From NCBI GenBank assembly GCA_030531025.1, contig JAUMTV010000074.1:1-15362 (forward strand): a DNA stretch of 15,362 bases, given 5' to 3'. Below, in pieces: positions 5,935 to 14,117 of the stretch. The DNA is from Turicibacter sp. Lineage in GTDB: Bacteria > Bacillota > Bacilli > MOL361 > Turicibacteraceae. The notes below the pieces were generated by a model. That model did not search any database. It worked only from the letters and a program-made list of their open reading frames with translations, and was not told the origin of the DNA. Position numbers and translations under genes: made by a program. Numbering within the stretch: the stretch's first letter is position 1; the number at the start of each line of letters is the position of its first letter.

Positions 5935-7113
5935 TTATTTTGTGACATCAGTCGCATTAACCCATGATCCTTTTTTTCCTAAGGTTGTTGTTAAGTTGAG
6001 CGGGTGAAGTTGTCCTTCTTTATATTGATAAACATAATATGTTCCAGCCTTTAGAATTTTTCCTTGTTTAATTGAACTTGATGTTCTGTATCCTGGCGTA
6101 TTTTGTGTCAGGCTTACTTGCTCTCCTTCACTATAAAGAGGGGGTTCAGCTTGAATAATTAAAGCGTCCGTATCCACCCATACTCCTGAGGTTAATCCAT
6201 TTTGTAAAAGATAGACGGGATGTTTACTACCATTTGCAATTCGTGATACTTTGTAGTAGCCTGGAGTAATGGTTGATACTGGTTCAGTACTCATTGCTGT
6301 TTCATAGGTGTTAGTCACTTGAGTAACATAAACACTATCGGATGGAAAAAAACCACATGCAGGTTTATATAGTTTGCTTGTATTAACCCATAATCTTTTT
6401 TGGCCTCCTACTTTTAAAAGCTTAATTGGATGGCGAGAATCGTTTGCGATTTCATCAATGACGTACGTTCCTGCTTCTACTTTAGCGGTTGAAGCTAAAG
6501 CTTTCGAAGAAATAAATCCAGGAATGGTGTCATATAAAATCACTTCTTCACCGACATTAAAATCATTGAGTTGCATTAAAGAAACTGAAGTTGCTTGATT
6601 TAGAGTTGTTAAGCGATCATATTCCGCTTGAATTAAGTTTTTAAAATTTGTCTCATCGTAGCGATCAATAATATCATGCGGACAATGATTTCTGCCACAA
6701 ACTTGATGAGAAAAAACATTACTTATGTTAATCTGATAAAGCTTCATAAGGTTTGCAATTAATATTGCCCCATTTTTTATCGCTTGATTTCTTAATCTAA
6801 TATCATGATTGGTTGAGTATGTAATTTCAACCCCAATTGACTGCATATTAATATCACTATTTTCATCATCAATAAGCCACGTTTGGATATTAAGGGGGAT
6901 ACATTCAACTGCTTCTTGATCGTCGACAACAAGATGAAATCCAGCATAAACTTCATCTGTCCGACTATTTAAATCATCTCGCTCCTGCATGGCTGAACGA
7001 TTAGTTGCTGTTTGATGATACGTAATTTGAGTCGGGGTAAAACTTTGCCCATATTTATACTGTAAATTATGAGGGGTGTGGTCCAAGTGCATAATTCTAT
7101 ACGTATAAGCCAT
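5935..7113 (-). CDS. N-acetylmuramoyl-L-alanine amidase (Amidase_2/T7-lysozyme fold) with three wall-binding repeats
   Basis: 392 residues from the chosen ATG (7111-7113). The frame also opens at a GTG at 7125, but AAAGGA lies only about two bases from that start. Residues ~25-165 form a Zn amidase of the peptidoglycan-recognition fold. The ligands are probably His in TYHQTATN (33), His in SHQVCG (136) and Cys in HCPHDI (144); the His-Cys spacing of eight equals that of T7 lysozyme. GVEI supplies a Glu. It cleaves the MurNAc-L-Ala bond. Three C-terminal repeats of ~65-70 residues follow (about 182-248, 252-323 and 326-390). Each starts with a V-x-L/V-T/D type strand and ends HP(I/V/L)-x-L ... 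WV(N/D), resembling SH3-like wall-binding modules. No signal peptide is visible, as in phage endolysins needing a holin, but no holin or phage genes adjoin it. Confidence 0.85.
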   Translation of the reverse strand: MAYTYRIMHLDHTPHNLQYKYGQSFTPTQITYHQTATNRSAMQERDDLNSRTDEVYAGFHLVVDDQEAVECIPLNIQTWLIDDENSDINMQSIGVEITYSTNHDIRLRNQAIKNGAILIANLMKLYQINISNVFSHQVCGRNHCPHDIIDRYDETNFKNLIQAEYDRLTTLNQATSVSLMQLNDFNVGEEVILYDTIPGFISSKALASTAKVEAGTYVIDEIANDSRHPIKLLKVGGQKRLWVNTSKLYKPACGFFPSDSVYVTQVTNTYETAMSTEPVSTITPGYYKVSRIANGSKHPVYLLQNGLTSGVWVDTDALIIQAEPPLYSEGEQVSLTQNTPGYRTSSSIKQGKILKAGTYYVYQYKEGQLHPLNLTTTLGKKGSWVNATDVTK

Positions 7114-7147
7114 ATGTCTTCTCACGTCCTTTTCTAATAGTTACTAT

Positions 7148-7153
7148 ATTATA
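7148..7153 (-). promoter_or_regulatory. -10 box of the amidase promoter
   Basis: TATAAT on the minus strand about 35 bases upstream of the amidase ATG. No good -35 stands at 16-18 bases, so activity may be weak or need an activator. Confidence 0.45.
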
Positions 7154-7237
7154 TTAAAAGAGGGCCAAATATTGGTGTATGAAATCCTATGAATAAACTT
7201 AAAAGTTGAAAAAATAATTAAATCAGTCATTTCTTCA

Positions 7238-7266
7238 TTTAAAAGACTTCAAAGGTCAATTATAAT
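7238..7266 (+). promoter_or_regulatory. SigA-type promoter for the zinc-ribbon gene
   Basis: TTTAAA (7238-7243), 17-bp spacer, perfect TATAAT (7261-7266). The gene start lies 35 nt downstream at 7302. Confidence 0.6.
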
Positions 7267-7301
7267 AAAAGGAAAAGAACCATTAGAAAGGATTAATCAT
7301 T

Positions 7302-7676
7302 ATGTTTTTTATCGGAATTTTTGGAATTGAAACTAAAAATGTAGAGCTTAAACGCCTAGCTCCAACAATGTGTAAAAATTGTCGCGGAGTAGAAGCCTTT
7401 AATTTATTCAAGCATTATCATCAATTTCATTTCTTTTTCATCCCGTTATTTAAATGGAAGGTTGAATATTACATTGTTTGCGAGGCATGCCAATTAATCG
7501 CAACTATTCCAACCGAAAAAGGGCAGGCTTTAGAGATGGGAGAACCTGTGGAGCTAACGCTATGGGATCAAGAGATTGTTTACAAGCCGTCTCAAATTAA
7601 ACGACGTTGTCATCAGTGCCACGAGATTATCGATCCAACGTATCAGTACTGCCCACACTGTGGAAATCATTTATAA
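7302..7676 (+). CDS. Small protein with two zinc ribbons
   Basis: 124 residues with two four-cysteine sites. The first is C24-x2-C27 ... C60-x2-C63, flanking a hydrophobic aromatic stretch (YHQFHFFFIPLFKWKVEYYI) typical of a bacterial zinc-ribbon family I know only as uncharacterised. The second, C-terminal, is C103-x2-C106 ... C117-x2-C120 (RRCHQC ... YCPHCGNHL), a classic zinc ribbon. It is probably cytosolic; the hydrophobic stretch is short and lies inside the first ribbon. The start is an ATG with AAAGGA nine bases upstream. It has its own promoter and terminator, so it is a single-gene unit between the divergent amidase gene and the alpha-galactosidase. Binding of nucleic acid or protein through the ribbons is a guess. 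Confidence 0.75.
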   Translation: MFFIGIFGIETKNVELKRLAPTMCKNCRGVEAFNLFKHYHQFHFFFIPLFKWKVEYYIVCEACQLIATIPTEKGQALEMGEPVELTLWDQEIVYKPSQIKRRCHQCHEIIDPTYQYCPHCGNHL

Positions 7677-7688
7677 ATTGAATGTTTA

Positions 7689-7724
7689 AAAGCAAGTGAA
7701 GTTCATTGACTTGCTTTTTATTTT
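7689..7724 (+). terminator. Rho-independent terminator after the zinc-ribbon gene
   Basis: Stem AAAGCAAGT (7689-7697) / ACTTGCTTT (7709-7717), with possible extra GAA/TTC pairing inside the loop, then a T-rich tail. Confidence 0.8.
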
Positions 7725-7791
7725 AATAATTAGTCTCTCTTCAATTGATGGAAAAACTGATCCTAGCATCTGTTCTTCACTCGCTTTTATA

Positions 7792-7820
7792 TTGTACTCG
7801 TCAAATAAGAGTGTTAAGAT
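7792..7820 (+). promoter_or_regulatory. SigA-type promoter of the alpha-galactosidase pseudogene
   Basis: TTGTAC (7792-7797), exactly 17 bp, TAAGAT (7815-7820). The cre-like operator at 7819-7834 begins on its last bases, the usual placement for roadblock-type repression. An AGGAGGGGG Shine-Dalgarno follows before the ATG at 7853. Confidence 0.6.
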
Positions 7821-7834
7821 GAAAGCGAAACCAT
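7819..7834 (+). promoter_or_regulatory. Catabolite responsive element (CcpA operator) candidate
   Basis: ATGAAAGCGAAACCAT fits the Bacillota cre consensus WTGNNARCGNWWWCAW with one mismatch (C in the third W). It overlaps the -10/+1 region of the alpha-galactosidase promoter. CcpA binding here would repress the gene when preferred sugars are present, which is standard for galactoside-use genes. Confidence 0.6.
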
Positions 7835-7852
7835 TTAGGAGGGGGATTAAAA

Positions 7853-10008
7853 ATGGAGTCAGGAGCTAGAAAAACAATTTTAAGTGAATTTATACTTGGT
7901 GATTTGTTTATCCGTTACTATTTAATTGAACAAAATCAACAAGTTGAATGGTTAATCGTGCCACATGATAGCATAAACCAAATTAAAGAAACAAAATTTT
8001 CACGAGGTAGCAGTTTAGCACAAATTAAAATGATGGGCGATGCTTATCCTGGTTCTTATGCCGGTGGATTAACAATGCTAAATAGCGAGACAGTTGAACG
8101 TTATTTTAAATACGAAAAACAAGTGGTGAGCCAAGATCATAACGTCACAACTATTTAAGAGATCAACGAGGGGATGAATTAATTCATCATGTTTGCTATA
8201 CAGAAGGGGATGCAGCCATTACGTCATGGACGACGTTCAACAATCATTCAAAGCAGAACGTGACCTTAGAGTTACTAAGTAGCTTTTGTTTAACAGAAAT
8301 CACTCCATTTACAATGGGTGAGGCTACACATACATTAAAAGTCCACCGCATTCAAAGTAAGTGGAGTCAAGAAGGACGCTTACTGACTCAAAGGATTGAG
8401 GATTTACAACTTGAACCGAACTGGAGTAAATGGCAACCACACAGTGAACGTTTCGGCCAAGTAGGATCGTTACCGGTCAAAAAGTTTTTCCCGTTTGTTG
8501 CCATTGAGGATGAGCAAAGTGATGTTATTTGGGGGATTCAACTCGGATGTGAATCGTCATGGCAAATGGAAATTTATCGTAAAGATGACGCCATTTGTCT
8601 TTGTGGCGGAATAGCAGACCGTGAGTTTGGACATTGGACGAAACAAGTGGCGGTAAATGAAAGTTTTACGACGCCAAAAGCTTTTATTACAAGTTGTCAT
8701 AAAGGTATCAATCATGTGAGTCAACGCTTAACAAAGCAACTGAATCGTATCGTCGATTCGGGCCCTGTATCGGAACAGCACTTGCCCATTTTATTTAATG
8801 AGTACTGTACAACATGGGGCTTACCAAGTCATGAAAATATTGCCTCAATTATAGAGGCCATTAAAGGAAAAGGAATAGAGTATTTTGTGATTGATTGTGG
8901 TTAGTTTGTTGAGGAAGGAAAGAATTGGGCTGTTAGTATGGGAGATTATCATCCCTCACCTAAACGATTTCCGTTAGGGCTTGAGCAAACGGTTAAGCTC
9001 ATTAACGAAGCGGGAATGAAAGTCGGTATTTGGTTTGAAATCGATAATGTTGGTGAAGAAGCTGCCACTTATCATGATGAGTCACATCTATTAAAGCGAG
9101 ATGGCTATGTTTTAACGACTGCAAATCGACGATTTTGGGATATGAGACAACCTTGGGTTCAAGAACATTTAGCAACTATTGTGATTGATCAATTAAAGCA
9201 ATACGGATTTGAATATATAAAGATGGATTATAATGATACGATTGGTTTAGGTTGTGATGGAGCTGAATCATTAGGAGAGGGTCTGCGACAAAACGTGGAA
9301 GCATCGATCAACTTTATTAAGCGAATCAAAGAAGAAGTCCCAAATATCGTGATTGAAAACTGTGCTTCGGGAGGTCATAAACTTGAACCACTTATGATGA
9401 GCCTTTGTAGCATGGCCTCATTTTCGGATGCTCATGAAACAATTGAGATTCCGATTATAGCAGCTAATTTACATCGAACAATTTTACCAAGACAAAGCCA
9501 AATTTGGGCTGTCATTCGTCAAGAATCAGACTTGAAACGAATTGCTTATTTGTTATCAAGTACATTTTTAGGGCGAATGTGTTTATCGGGAGATGTGACG
9601 AACTTAAGTGAAAAACAATGGCAACTAATTGAAGAAAGCATCAAATTCTATCAGCTCATCACTCCAATCATTAAATACGGTTATTCGTATTTTTATGAAG
9701 AGCGTCTACCGAGTGATCGTCATCCTGAAGGGTGGCAAGCCATTGTTCGGGTTCAAACTGATCCAGACTTAATGACTAAGGGCAAAGATATTGATGAAGG
9801 TGATCATTTACAAGCACTCATTACGATTCATACCTTTGATGGTCGGTTACCTGAGGTAATAAAAATCCCACTACCATCAGGATGTCCGCAGCACATTCAT
9901 ACGATTTACAGCGATACGCTAGTGAATCTTCAAATCAAAGATGGGGTTTGCTACTATAAACCGACGGAGAATCGAAAAGGAATTGGCGTTTATCTTTGCC
10001 AATCCTAA
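7853..10008 (+). pseudogene. GH36 alpha-galactosidase, broken by a frameshift and an amber codon
   Basis: Read through, this is a ~718-codon GH36 alpha-galactosidase of full family length, which would release alpha-linked galactose from raffinose- or melibiose-type sugars. The first piece (7853-8158) ends where ...NVTTI meets TAA. Adding one T to the short T run at 8154-8156 continues the protein as LRDQRGDELIHHVCYTEGD. The second break is TAG at 8902-8904, in FVIDCG-*-FVEEGKNWA, where the family has Trp, so TGG became TAG. The catalytic core survives: the nucleophile Asp in YIKMDYND (codon at 9226), ENCASGGHK, and the acid/base Asp in FSDAHE (codon 9427). Promoter, cre and RBS are intact, so inactivation looks recent, or is a sequence error for the frameshift. 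No transporter or regulator gene adjoins it. Confidence 0.9.
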
Positions 10009-10075
10009 CCGTCACTGTCTAACGTCTATAAAAAATGCTCGATTCAATACATGATGGTTAAGAAAAAAGAGGGAT

Positions 10076-10130
10076 GAACTATATAAGTCCAGATAAATTT
10101 TCTTCAGGGAAAATTTATAACTGGACTATA
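10076..10130 (-). repeat. Dispersed hairpin repeat, copy B (module 2 only, inverted)
   Basis: Long hairpin: GTCCAG plus ATAAATTTTC on the left (10087-10102) pairs with GAAAATTTAT plus CTGGAC on the right (10109-10126), with a two-base bulge, and flanking TATA/TATA also pairs. The 31 bases 10076-10106 are an exact reverse complement of 15253-15283 in copy C. It lies 68 bases beyond the alpha-galactosidase stop. Confidence 0.85.
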
Positions 10131-10314
10131 GGTTGCCTTAATCAGTAAAAGACATTACTCATATCCATTTATCACCTGGATTGTATAATACTTATCCATT
10201 TATATATAGATCAGCACAGCCTTATACGCAACGGATGGCCGATCCATGCATCAGACACTCATCAAAGAGGATCAACGAATGATTTTTATTCATCCAGCTT
10301 CCTCGTCTATTTAC
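10131..10314 (+). other. Non-coding stretch between the alpha-galactosidase pseudogene and the DUF3888 pair
   Basis: No gene is supported. It contains short open frames without RBS, a repeated ATCCATTTAT (near 10163 and 10193) and an isolated TATAAT near 10185 without a -35. It ends in an orphan terminator. It may be what remains of a lost downstream gene, or the original 3' UTR of the alpha-galactosidase split by repeat copy B. Confidence 0.3.
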
Positions 10315-10347
10315 AAATAGCAATGGATTATTCCTTTGCTATTTTTT
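10315..10347 (+). terminator. Orphan Rho-independent terminator
   Basis: AAATAGCAA-(T)-GG (10315-10326) pairs with CC-(T)-TTGCTATTT (10333-10344), then TTTs. No gene ends within 300 nt upstream; the closest is the alpha-galactosidase pseudogene, which has no terminator nearer than this. Confidence 0.8.
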
Positions 10348-10442
10348 ATTTCACCTAGTAAATATGAAAAAGAGCATTCACCAATTTTAAACGAATAAGA
10401 ACAGTGCTTCTCTTACATACTAAAACAATTAAAAAGGAGAGA

Positions 10443-10863
10443 ATGGCCATGGATGAACGACTATTATATAGCCTCATTTTAATTGTTAGTATGATGTTTT
10501 TATGTGTACTATTACCTCTTTATCCAAAACGAAGCAGCAAATGATTCACTGGATGAATGGCTGATTGCCTGTTTACTATATCCTAAACTCATTGTAGAAC
10601 TTCTCAGTAATATGGATTCGACGTCTCAATTAATCATTCATTCTCATCAAATTAAACTCATCGACTTAACAAGAGAAGTGGAAAATGAGTTGTTAGTAAC
10701 ATTTGAATTTTCAAGTTTGTTATCGACGCATCTAGTCGCAGATTATCGAGTGGAGTATAAGAGTGATGCACTAGGAGATATTACGATGCAATCGTTTGAA
10801 ACATTAACAGTCTATCATGAGGCTCAAGAATTATTAGCCAAGATAAGCATAGAAGCGTTATAA
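10443..10863 (+). pseudogene. DUF3888-like secreted protein, frameshifted after the signal peptide
   Basis: A well-placed start (AAAAGGAGAGA, then ATGGCCATGG at 10443) opens a 33-residue frame, MAMDERLLYSLILIVSMMFL followed by CVLLPLYPKRSSK. This is a good signal peptide that then runs into TGA at 10542. The +1 frame carries the body (10504-10863, only a GTG start without RBS) beginning near NEAANDSLDEWLIACLLYP. That body aligns with the next gene, most clearly VADYRVEYKSDALGDI against VADYELVIVVENLGDV. One base out in the signal-peptide region, for example in the TTTTT run at 10497-10501, would fuse the two. It may be a true pseudogene, a sequencing error or two real overlapping frames; I favour the first two. 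Function of the family is unknown. Confidence 0.65.
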
Positions 10864-10925
10864 ATCAGATGAATCAACAAAGACTAAGGATGGCTAGTTC
10901 CATTAAAGTAGGAGGGCTCTAACTC

Positions 10926-11342
10926 ATGAAACAGAGATTTGTGAAAGTGAGTTGCTATTTAATCTTCATTTTAATTGTTTTTTTCACACCAACTTCTATT
11001 CAAGCAGAAATTCAACAACCACCGGTTTGTGAACAGCTTGTGATCAATCTGTTGCAACCGAGTATTCAAGAGTATTTTAATCAATACTTCGGTCAAGCTT
11101 TAAGCAAGCAGATTCAGCTTTATAACTATGAAATGTCGATTATTGAAATGAAAAAAGAAGATGATAAACCGTCCACAGTCAAAATCAAAGTGACTCCTAT
11201 GATTGGAGCCCATAATCCAGTGGCGGATTATGAACTGGTTATTGTCGTAGAAAATTTGGGAGATGTGATCATCGAAGCGTTTAAAACACTCAAAATTTAT
11301 CAAGAAACCATCCAACGATATCACTTAAAGTTACCCAATTAG
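10926..11342 (+). CDS. DUF3888-like secreted protein
   Basis: 138 residues. A Sec signal peptide (residues ~1-27: KQR, a hydrophobic core YLIFILIVFF, and cleavage near SIQA-E) precedes a ~110-residue exported domain. It has a helical LVINLLQPSIQEYFNQYFG and a beta-rich part with IGAHNPVADYELVIVV. This pattern resembles the DUF3888 family, whose function is unknown; the assignment is from memory of its GAHNP-type motif. The ATG has a perfect AGGAGG eleven bases upstream. It is a tandem paralogue of the frameshifted gene 62 bp upstream and may still share its transcript. Since this copy is intact, it may cover the role of the broken one. Confidence 0.7.
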   Translation: MKQRFVKVSCYLIFILIVFFTPTSIQAEIQQPPVCEQLVINLLQPSIQEYFNQYFGQALSKQIQLYNYEMSIIEMKKEDDKPSTVKIKVTPMIGAHNPVADYELVIVVENLGDVIIEAFKTLKIYQETIQRYHLKLPN

Positions 11343-11402
11343 GACACTAAGCGACGAATTTAAAAGTAATTAATCAATCATAACAGAGGAGATGAACAAT
11401 TG

Positions 11403-13427
11403 ATGAGTAAAAATCAAAAACCTAATCATTTAATTCATGAATTATCCCCGTACTTACTGCAACATGCTTATAATCCAGTGGATTGGTATCCATGGAATGA
11501 TGAGGCTTTTGCTAAAGCAAAAACAGAAGATAAGCCGATTTTTTTAAGTATTGGCTATTCAACCTGTCACTGGTGCCATGTGATGGAGGATGAGTCCTTT
11601 GAAGATGAAGAAGTAGCTGCTTATTTAAATGAACACTTTGTTTCGATTAAAGTTGATCGCGAAGAACGACCTGATATCGATAGTGTTTATATGACTGTCT
11701 GTCAAAGCTTAACAGGACAAGGTGGGTGGCCTCTGACGATTTTAATGACCCCAGAGGGGCATCCGTTTTATGCTGGAACGTATTTTCCAAAAAACAGTCG
11801 CTATGGACGTCCTGGTTTGTTGGATGTGTTACACACGATTGTAAAGACGTGGCACAGTAATCGTCAAAAAATTGAAGAAGTGACCTCTGATATTCAAGAG
11901 TATTTAACTCACTTAAGCACGCATACACCGTCACAAAAAGAGCTAAGTCCAAAACTGTTTAAAAATGCCTTACAACATTTCAAAGCCATTTATGATTTTG
12001 AATTTGGAGGATTTGGAGAAGCTCCTAAGTTCCCAACGCCACATCGATTAATGTATTTATTACGAACGGATGATGAAGAAGCCATTGAAATGGTTAAAAA
12101 AACGCTCGATCAAATGTATAAAGGCGGACTGTTTGATCATATTGGTTATGGTTTTTCACGATATTCAACCGATGATGAATGGCTTGTTCCACATTTTGAA
12201 AAAATGCTATACGATAATGCGCTATTAATTATAACGTATTTAGAAGCTTATGAGGTGACAAAGGAAAAACGATATCTCATGATTGCCACTAAGACACTTG
12301 ATTATGTCTTCACTAATCTTCATCATCCAGATGGTGGGTTTTATTGTGCGGAAGATGCCGATAGTGAAGGAGAAGAAGGAAAGTATTACTTATTTACTAA
12401 TGACGAGATCATCAAACTTTTAGGATCTGAGCAAGGTGAATTTTTTAATGACTATTATGATGTGACACCTGAAGGAAACTTTGAAGGTAAAACGATTCTC
12501 AATCGACTTCATGCGACGATTGAGCTAGATGAATCAAAAATCGAACCGTTACGTCAAAAAGTACTGGCTTATCGCGCATCACGCTATCACTTACATAAAG
12601 ATGATAAAATTTTAACGTCTTGGAATGGATTAATGCTTGTTGCACTGGCTAAAGCTTATCATGTCACACAAGATGTCAAATATGAATTATTAATTCAGCA
12701 AACCATTAACTTTATTAATGAGAATCTCTTTGATCAAGGTCGCTTACTTGCAAGATTTCGTGAAGGAAAAAGTCATTTTCCTGGCTATTTAGATGATTAT
12801 GCGTTTTATGTATATGGCTTGATTGAAAGTTATCAAAGTACATTTAACACCGAGTATTTATCGTTAGCAATCAAACTCACACACGATATGATTGAGTTAT
12901 TTAAAGATGTTGAAGCGGGAGGCTATTACTTATATGGAAAAGATGCCGAAAGCTTAATGATTCGTCCGAAGGAAACGTATGATGGCGCAATGCCATCAGG
13001 GAATTCAGTGGCAGCGTATAATTTAATTCATTTAGCAAGGCTCACAGGCGAGGCAGATTTAGAACAAGAAGCCATGGAACAGCTTCATTTTATGGCAGCA
13101 CAGGCAACACATTATGAAATAAGTCATGCCTTTTACTTAATTGCAGCAAAATTTGCGCTTGAATCAAGTCAAGAATTAATAGCAGTATTGCCACAATCTC
13201 AAATGATCACAGAATTTAAATCATTCCTTTCAAAATTTCCATTATTTAATCTAACGATTGTTGTAAAAACAAAAGAAAATGAAAGGCAATTAAATCAATT
13301 AATTCCTTATTTATCTGATTACCCTAACTCTTCTCAACCGTCCTTTTATGTTTGTGAAGGAGGAAGTTGTCATCAACCGATTCATGATCTTAACCAATTA
13401 AATGAAGTATTTAAAAAGAAGGCGTAA
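11403..13427 (+). CDS. DUF255/YyaL-type protein: thioredoxin-like domain plus (alpha/alpha)6 barrel
   Basis: 674 residues from ATG at 11403. A TTG at 11400 has slightly better SD spacing (AGGAG at 11387-11391), so the start is uncertain by one codon. The N-terminal thioredoxin-fold part (to ~165) shows the hallmark [18 protein letters not shown], a C-H-W-C redox-like motif ([12 protein letters not shown]), [10 protein letters not shown] and QGGWPLT. The remainder is a glycoside-hydrolase-like helical toroid with [33 protein letters not shown] and [15 protein letters not shown], all matching the SPATA20/YyaL family. Cellular role is not settled: similarity to N-acylglucosamine epimerase-type barrels suggests a carbohydrate ligand, but no activity should be assumed. 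No signal peptide is seen. Its stop codon lies inside the loop of its own terminator. Confidence 0.92.
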   Translation: MSKNQKPNHLIHELSPYLLQHAYNPVDWYPWNDEAFAKAKTEDKPIFLSIGYSTCHWCHVMEDESFEDEEVAAYLNEHFVSIKVDREERPDIDSVYMTVCQSLTGQGGWPLTILMTPEGHPFYAGTYFPKNSRYGRPGLLDVLHTIVKTWHSNRQKIEEVTSDIQEYLTHLSTHTPSQKELSPKLFKNALQHFKAIYDFEFGGFGEAPKFPTPHRLMYLLRTDDEEAIEMVKKTLDQMYKGGLFDHIGYGFSRYSTDDEWLVPHFEKMLYDNALLIITYLEAYEVTKEKRYLMIATKTLDYVFTNLHHPDGGFYCAEDADSEGEEGKYYLFTNDEIIKLLGSEQGEFFNDYYDVTPEGNFEGKTILNRLHATIELDESKIEPLRQKVLAYRASRYHLHKDDKILTSWNGLMLVALAKAYHVTQDVKYELLIQQTINFINENLFDQGRLLARFREGKSHFPGYLDDYAFYVYGLIESYQSTFNTEYLSLAIKLTHDMIELFKDVEAGGYYLYGKDAESLMIRPKETYDGAMPSGNSVAAYNLIHLARLTGEADLEQEAMEQLHFMAAQATHYEISHAFYLIAAKFALESSQELIAVLPQSQMITEFKSFLSKFPLFNLTIVVKTKENERQLNQLIPYLSDYPNSSQPSFYVCEGGSCHQPIHDLNQLNEVFKKKA

Positions 13428-13438
13428 GCCTTCTTTTT
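13413..13438 (+). terminator. Terminator overlapping the end of the YyaL-type gene
   Basis: AAAAAGAAGGC (13413-13423), loop GTAA, GCCTTCTTTTT (13428-13438). The last codons are in the left arm and the TAA stop (13425-13427) is in the loop, so the final residues are encoded by the terminator. Confidence 0.88.
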
Positions 13439-13495
13439 TATGTTCTCATGATAGCGGGTAGTGTCATATATTATAGAAAGGGGGGTGTTTAGACG

Positions 13496-14080
13496 ATGTT
13501 AAGTCAAACGATGTTGCGAATTAAGACAAACATTGGAACATGTCTAAGTGAAATAGATGAAATTTTAGACTGTTGTCAGAGTTTGTTAGAGAACAATAAC
13601 ATTGTCATCCTGATTGATGCTGTTTTGTATCATAAGCTTAAAGATGAGTGTGCTAAGTTAACAAAGGTCCGAAAGGCCTTATATCGAATCTATAGCCATC
13701 TAGAAACCAAATTTACACCTTACGTTCTTGATTTAACACTTAAAGGTCATGAATTAATTAAAGAAATTAATGATATCATTCAAACGATTGAAACGAAGTG
13801 GAATGAGGGAGATATTGATATCAATAAATATACACTGGCACAGGCGATTTTAATCCTTGATTTAGACGGAGATGTTGTCATTGATATTGATGATTTAGAA
13901 ATGGTCATGCAGCACCCAGAATGTTTTTGGTTATGTCTATATATTGTGACTGAAAATGACATAAAAATTTGTCATTACTCAGCCTGGAAAACAAAAGGAG
14001 AGGCGTTGACATTTGCCATGCAAATGCCTGGATGTGGCAGGGAACATGTCATTAATCGATTCAACTTAAAACCAATCTAA
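13496..14080 (+). CDS. Unknown protein with a single EF-hand-like loop
   Basis: 194 residues, soluble, no signal peptide or membrane helix. The first ~110 residues look helical (possible coiled coil, for example KLKDECAKLTKVRKALYRIY). At about residue 120-133 there is DLDGDVVIDIDDLE, fitting a canonical Ca2+ loop D-x-D-G-D-x-x-I-D-x-x-D with hydrophobic flanks (AILIL before, MVM after). Only one loop is present, more like a half dockerin or single EF-hand than a pair. The C-terminal part (FWLCLYIVTENDIKICHY, then TKGEALTFAMQMP) looks like a small alpha/beta domain. I do not recognise the family. ATG follows a strong GGGGGGTG; no clear promoter is seen at a usable distance. It shares a 17-bp bidirectional terminator with the convergent FUSC gene. 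Confidence 0.65.
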   Translation: MLSQTMLRIKTNIGTCLSEIDEILDCCQSLLENNNIVILIDAVLYHKLKDECAKLTKVRKALYRIYSHLETKFTPYVLDLTLKGHELIKEINDIIQTIETKWNEGDIDINKYTLAQAILILDLDGDVVIDIDDLEMVMQHPECFWLCLYIVTENDIKICHYSAWKTKGEALTFAMQMPGCGREHVINRFNLKPI

Positions 14081-14117
14081 GAATAAAAGGACTAATCGAG
14101 TTAGTCCTTTTATTCTT
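14079..14117. terminator. Bidirectional terminator between the EF-hand-like and FUSC genes
   Basis: Perfect 17-bp inverted repeat, AAGAATAAAAGGACTAA (14079-14095) / TTAGTCCTTTTATTCTT (14101-14117), loop TCGAG. Both flanking genes run into it: the plus-strand stop ends at 14080 and the minus-strand stop lies at 14110-14112 within the right arm. Confidence 0.88.

Noticed and set aside
8260..8904. Separate protein starting at 8260
   Set aside because: It is the middle of the GH36 frame, with homology starting upstream at 8155 and continuing beyond the amber codon; no RBS precedes it.
10443..10544. Stand-alone 33-residue membrane peptide
   Set aside because: Though its RBS is good, the position and signal-peptide-like sequence directly before a DUF3888-like body lacking its own start make a frameshifted single gene the simpler reading.
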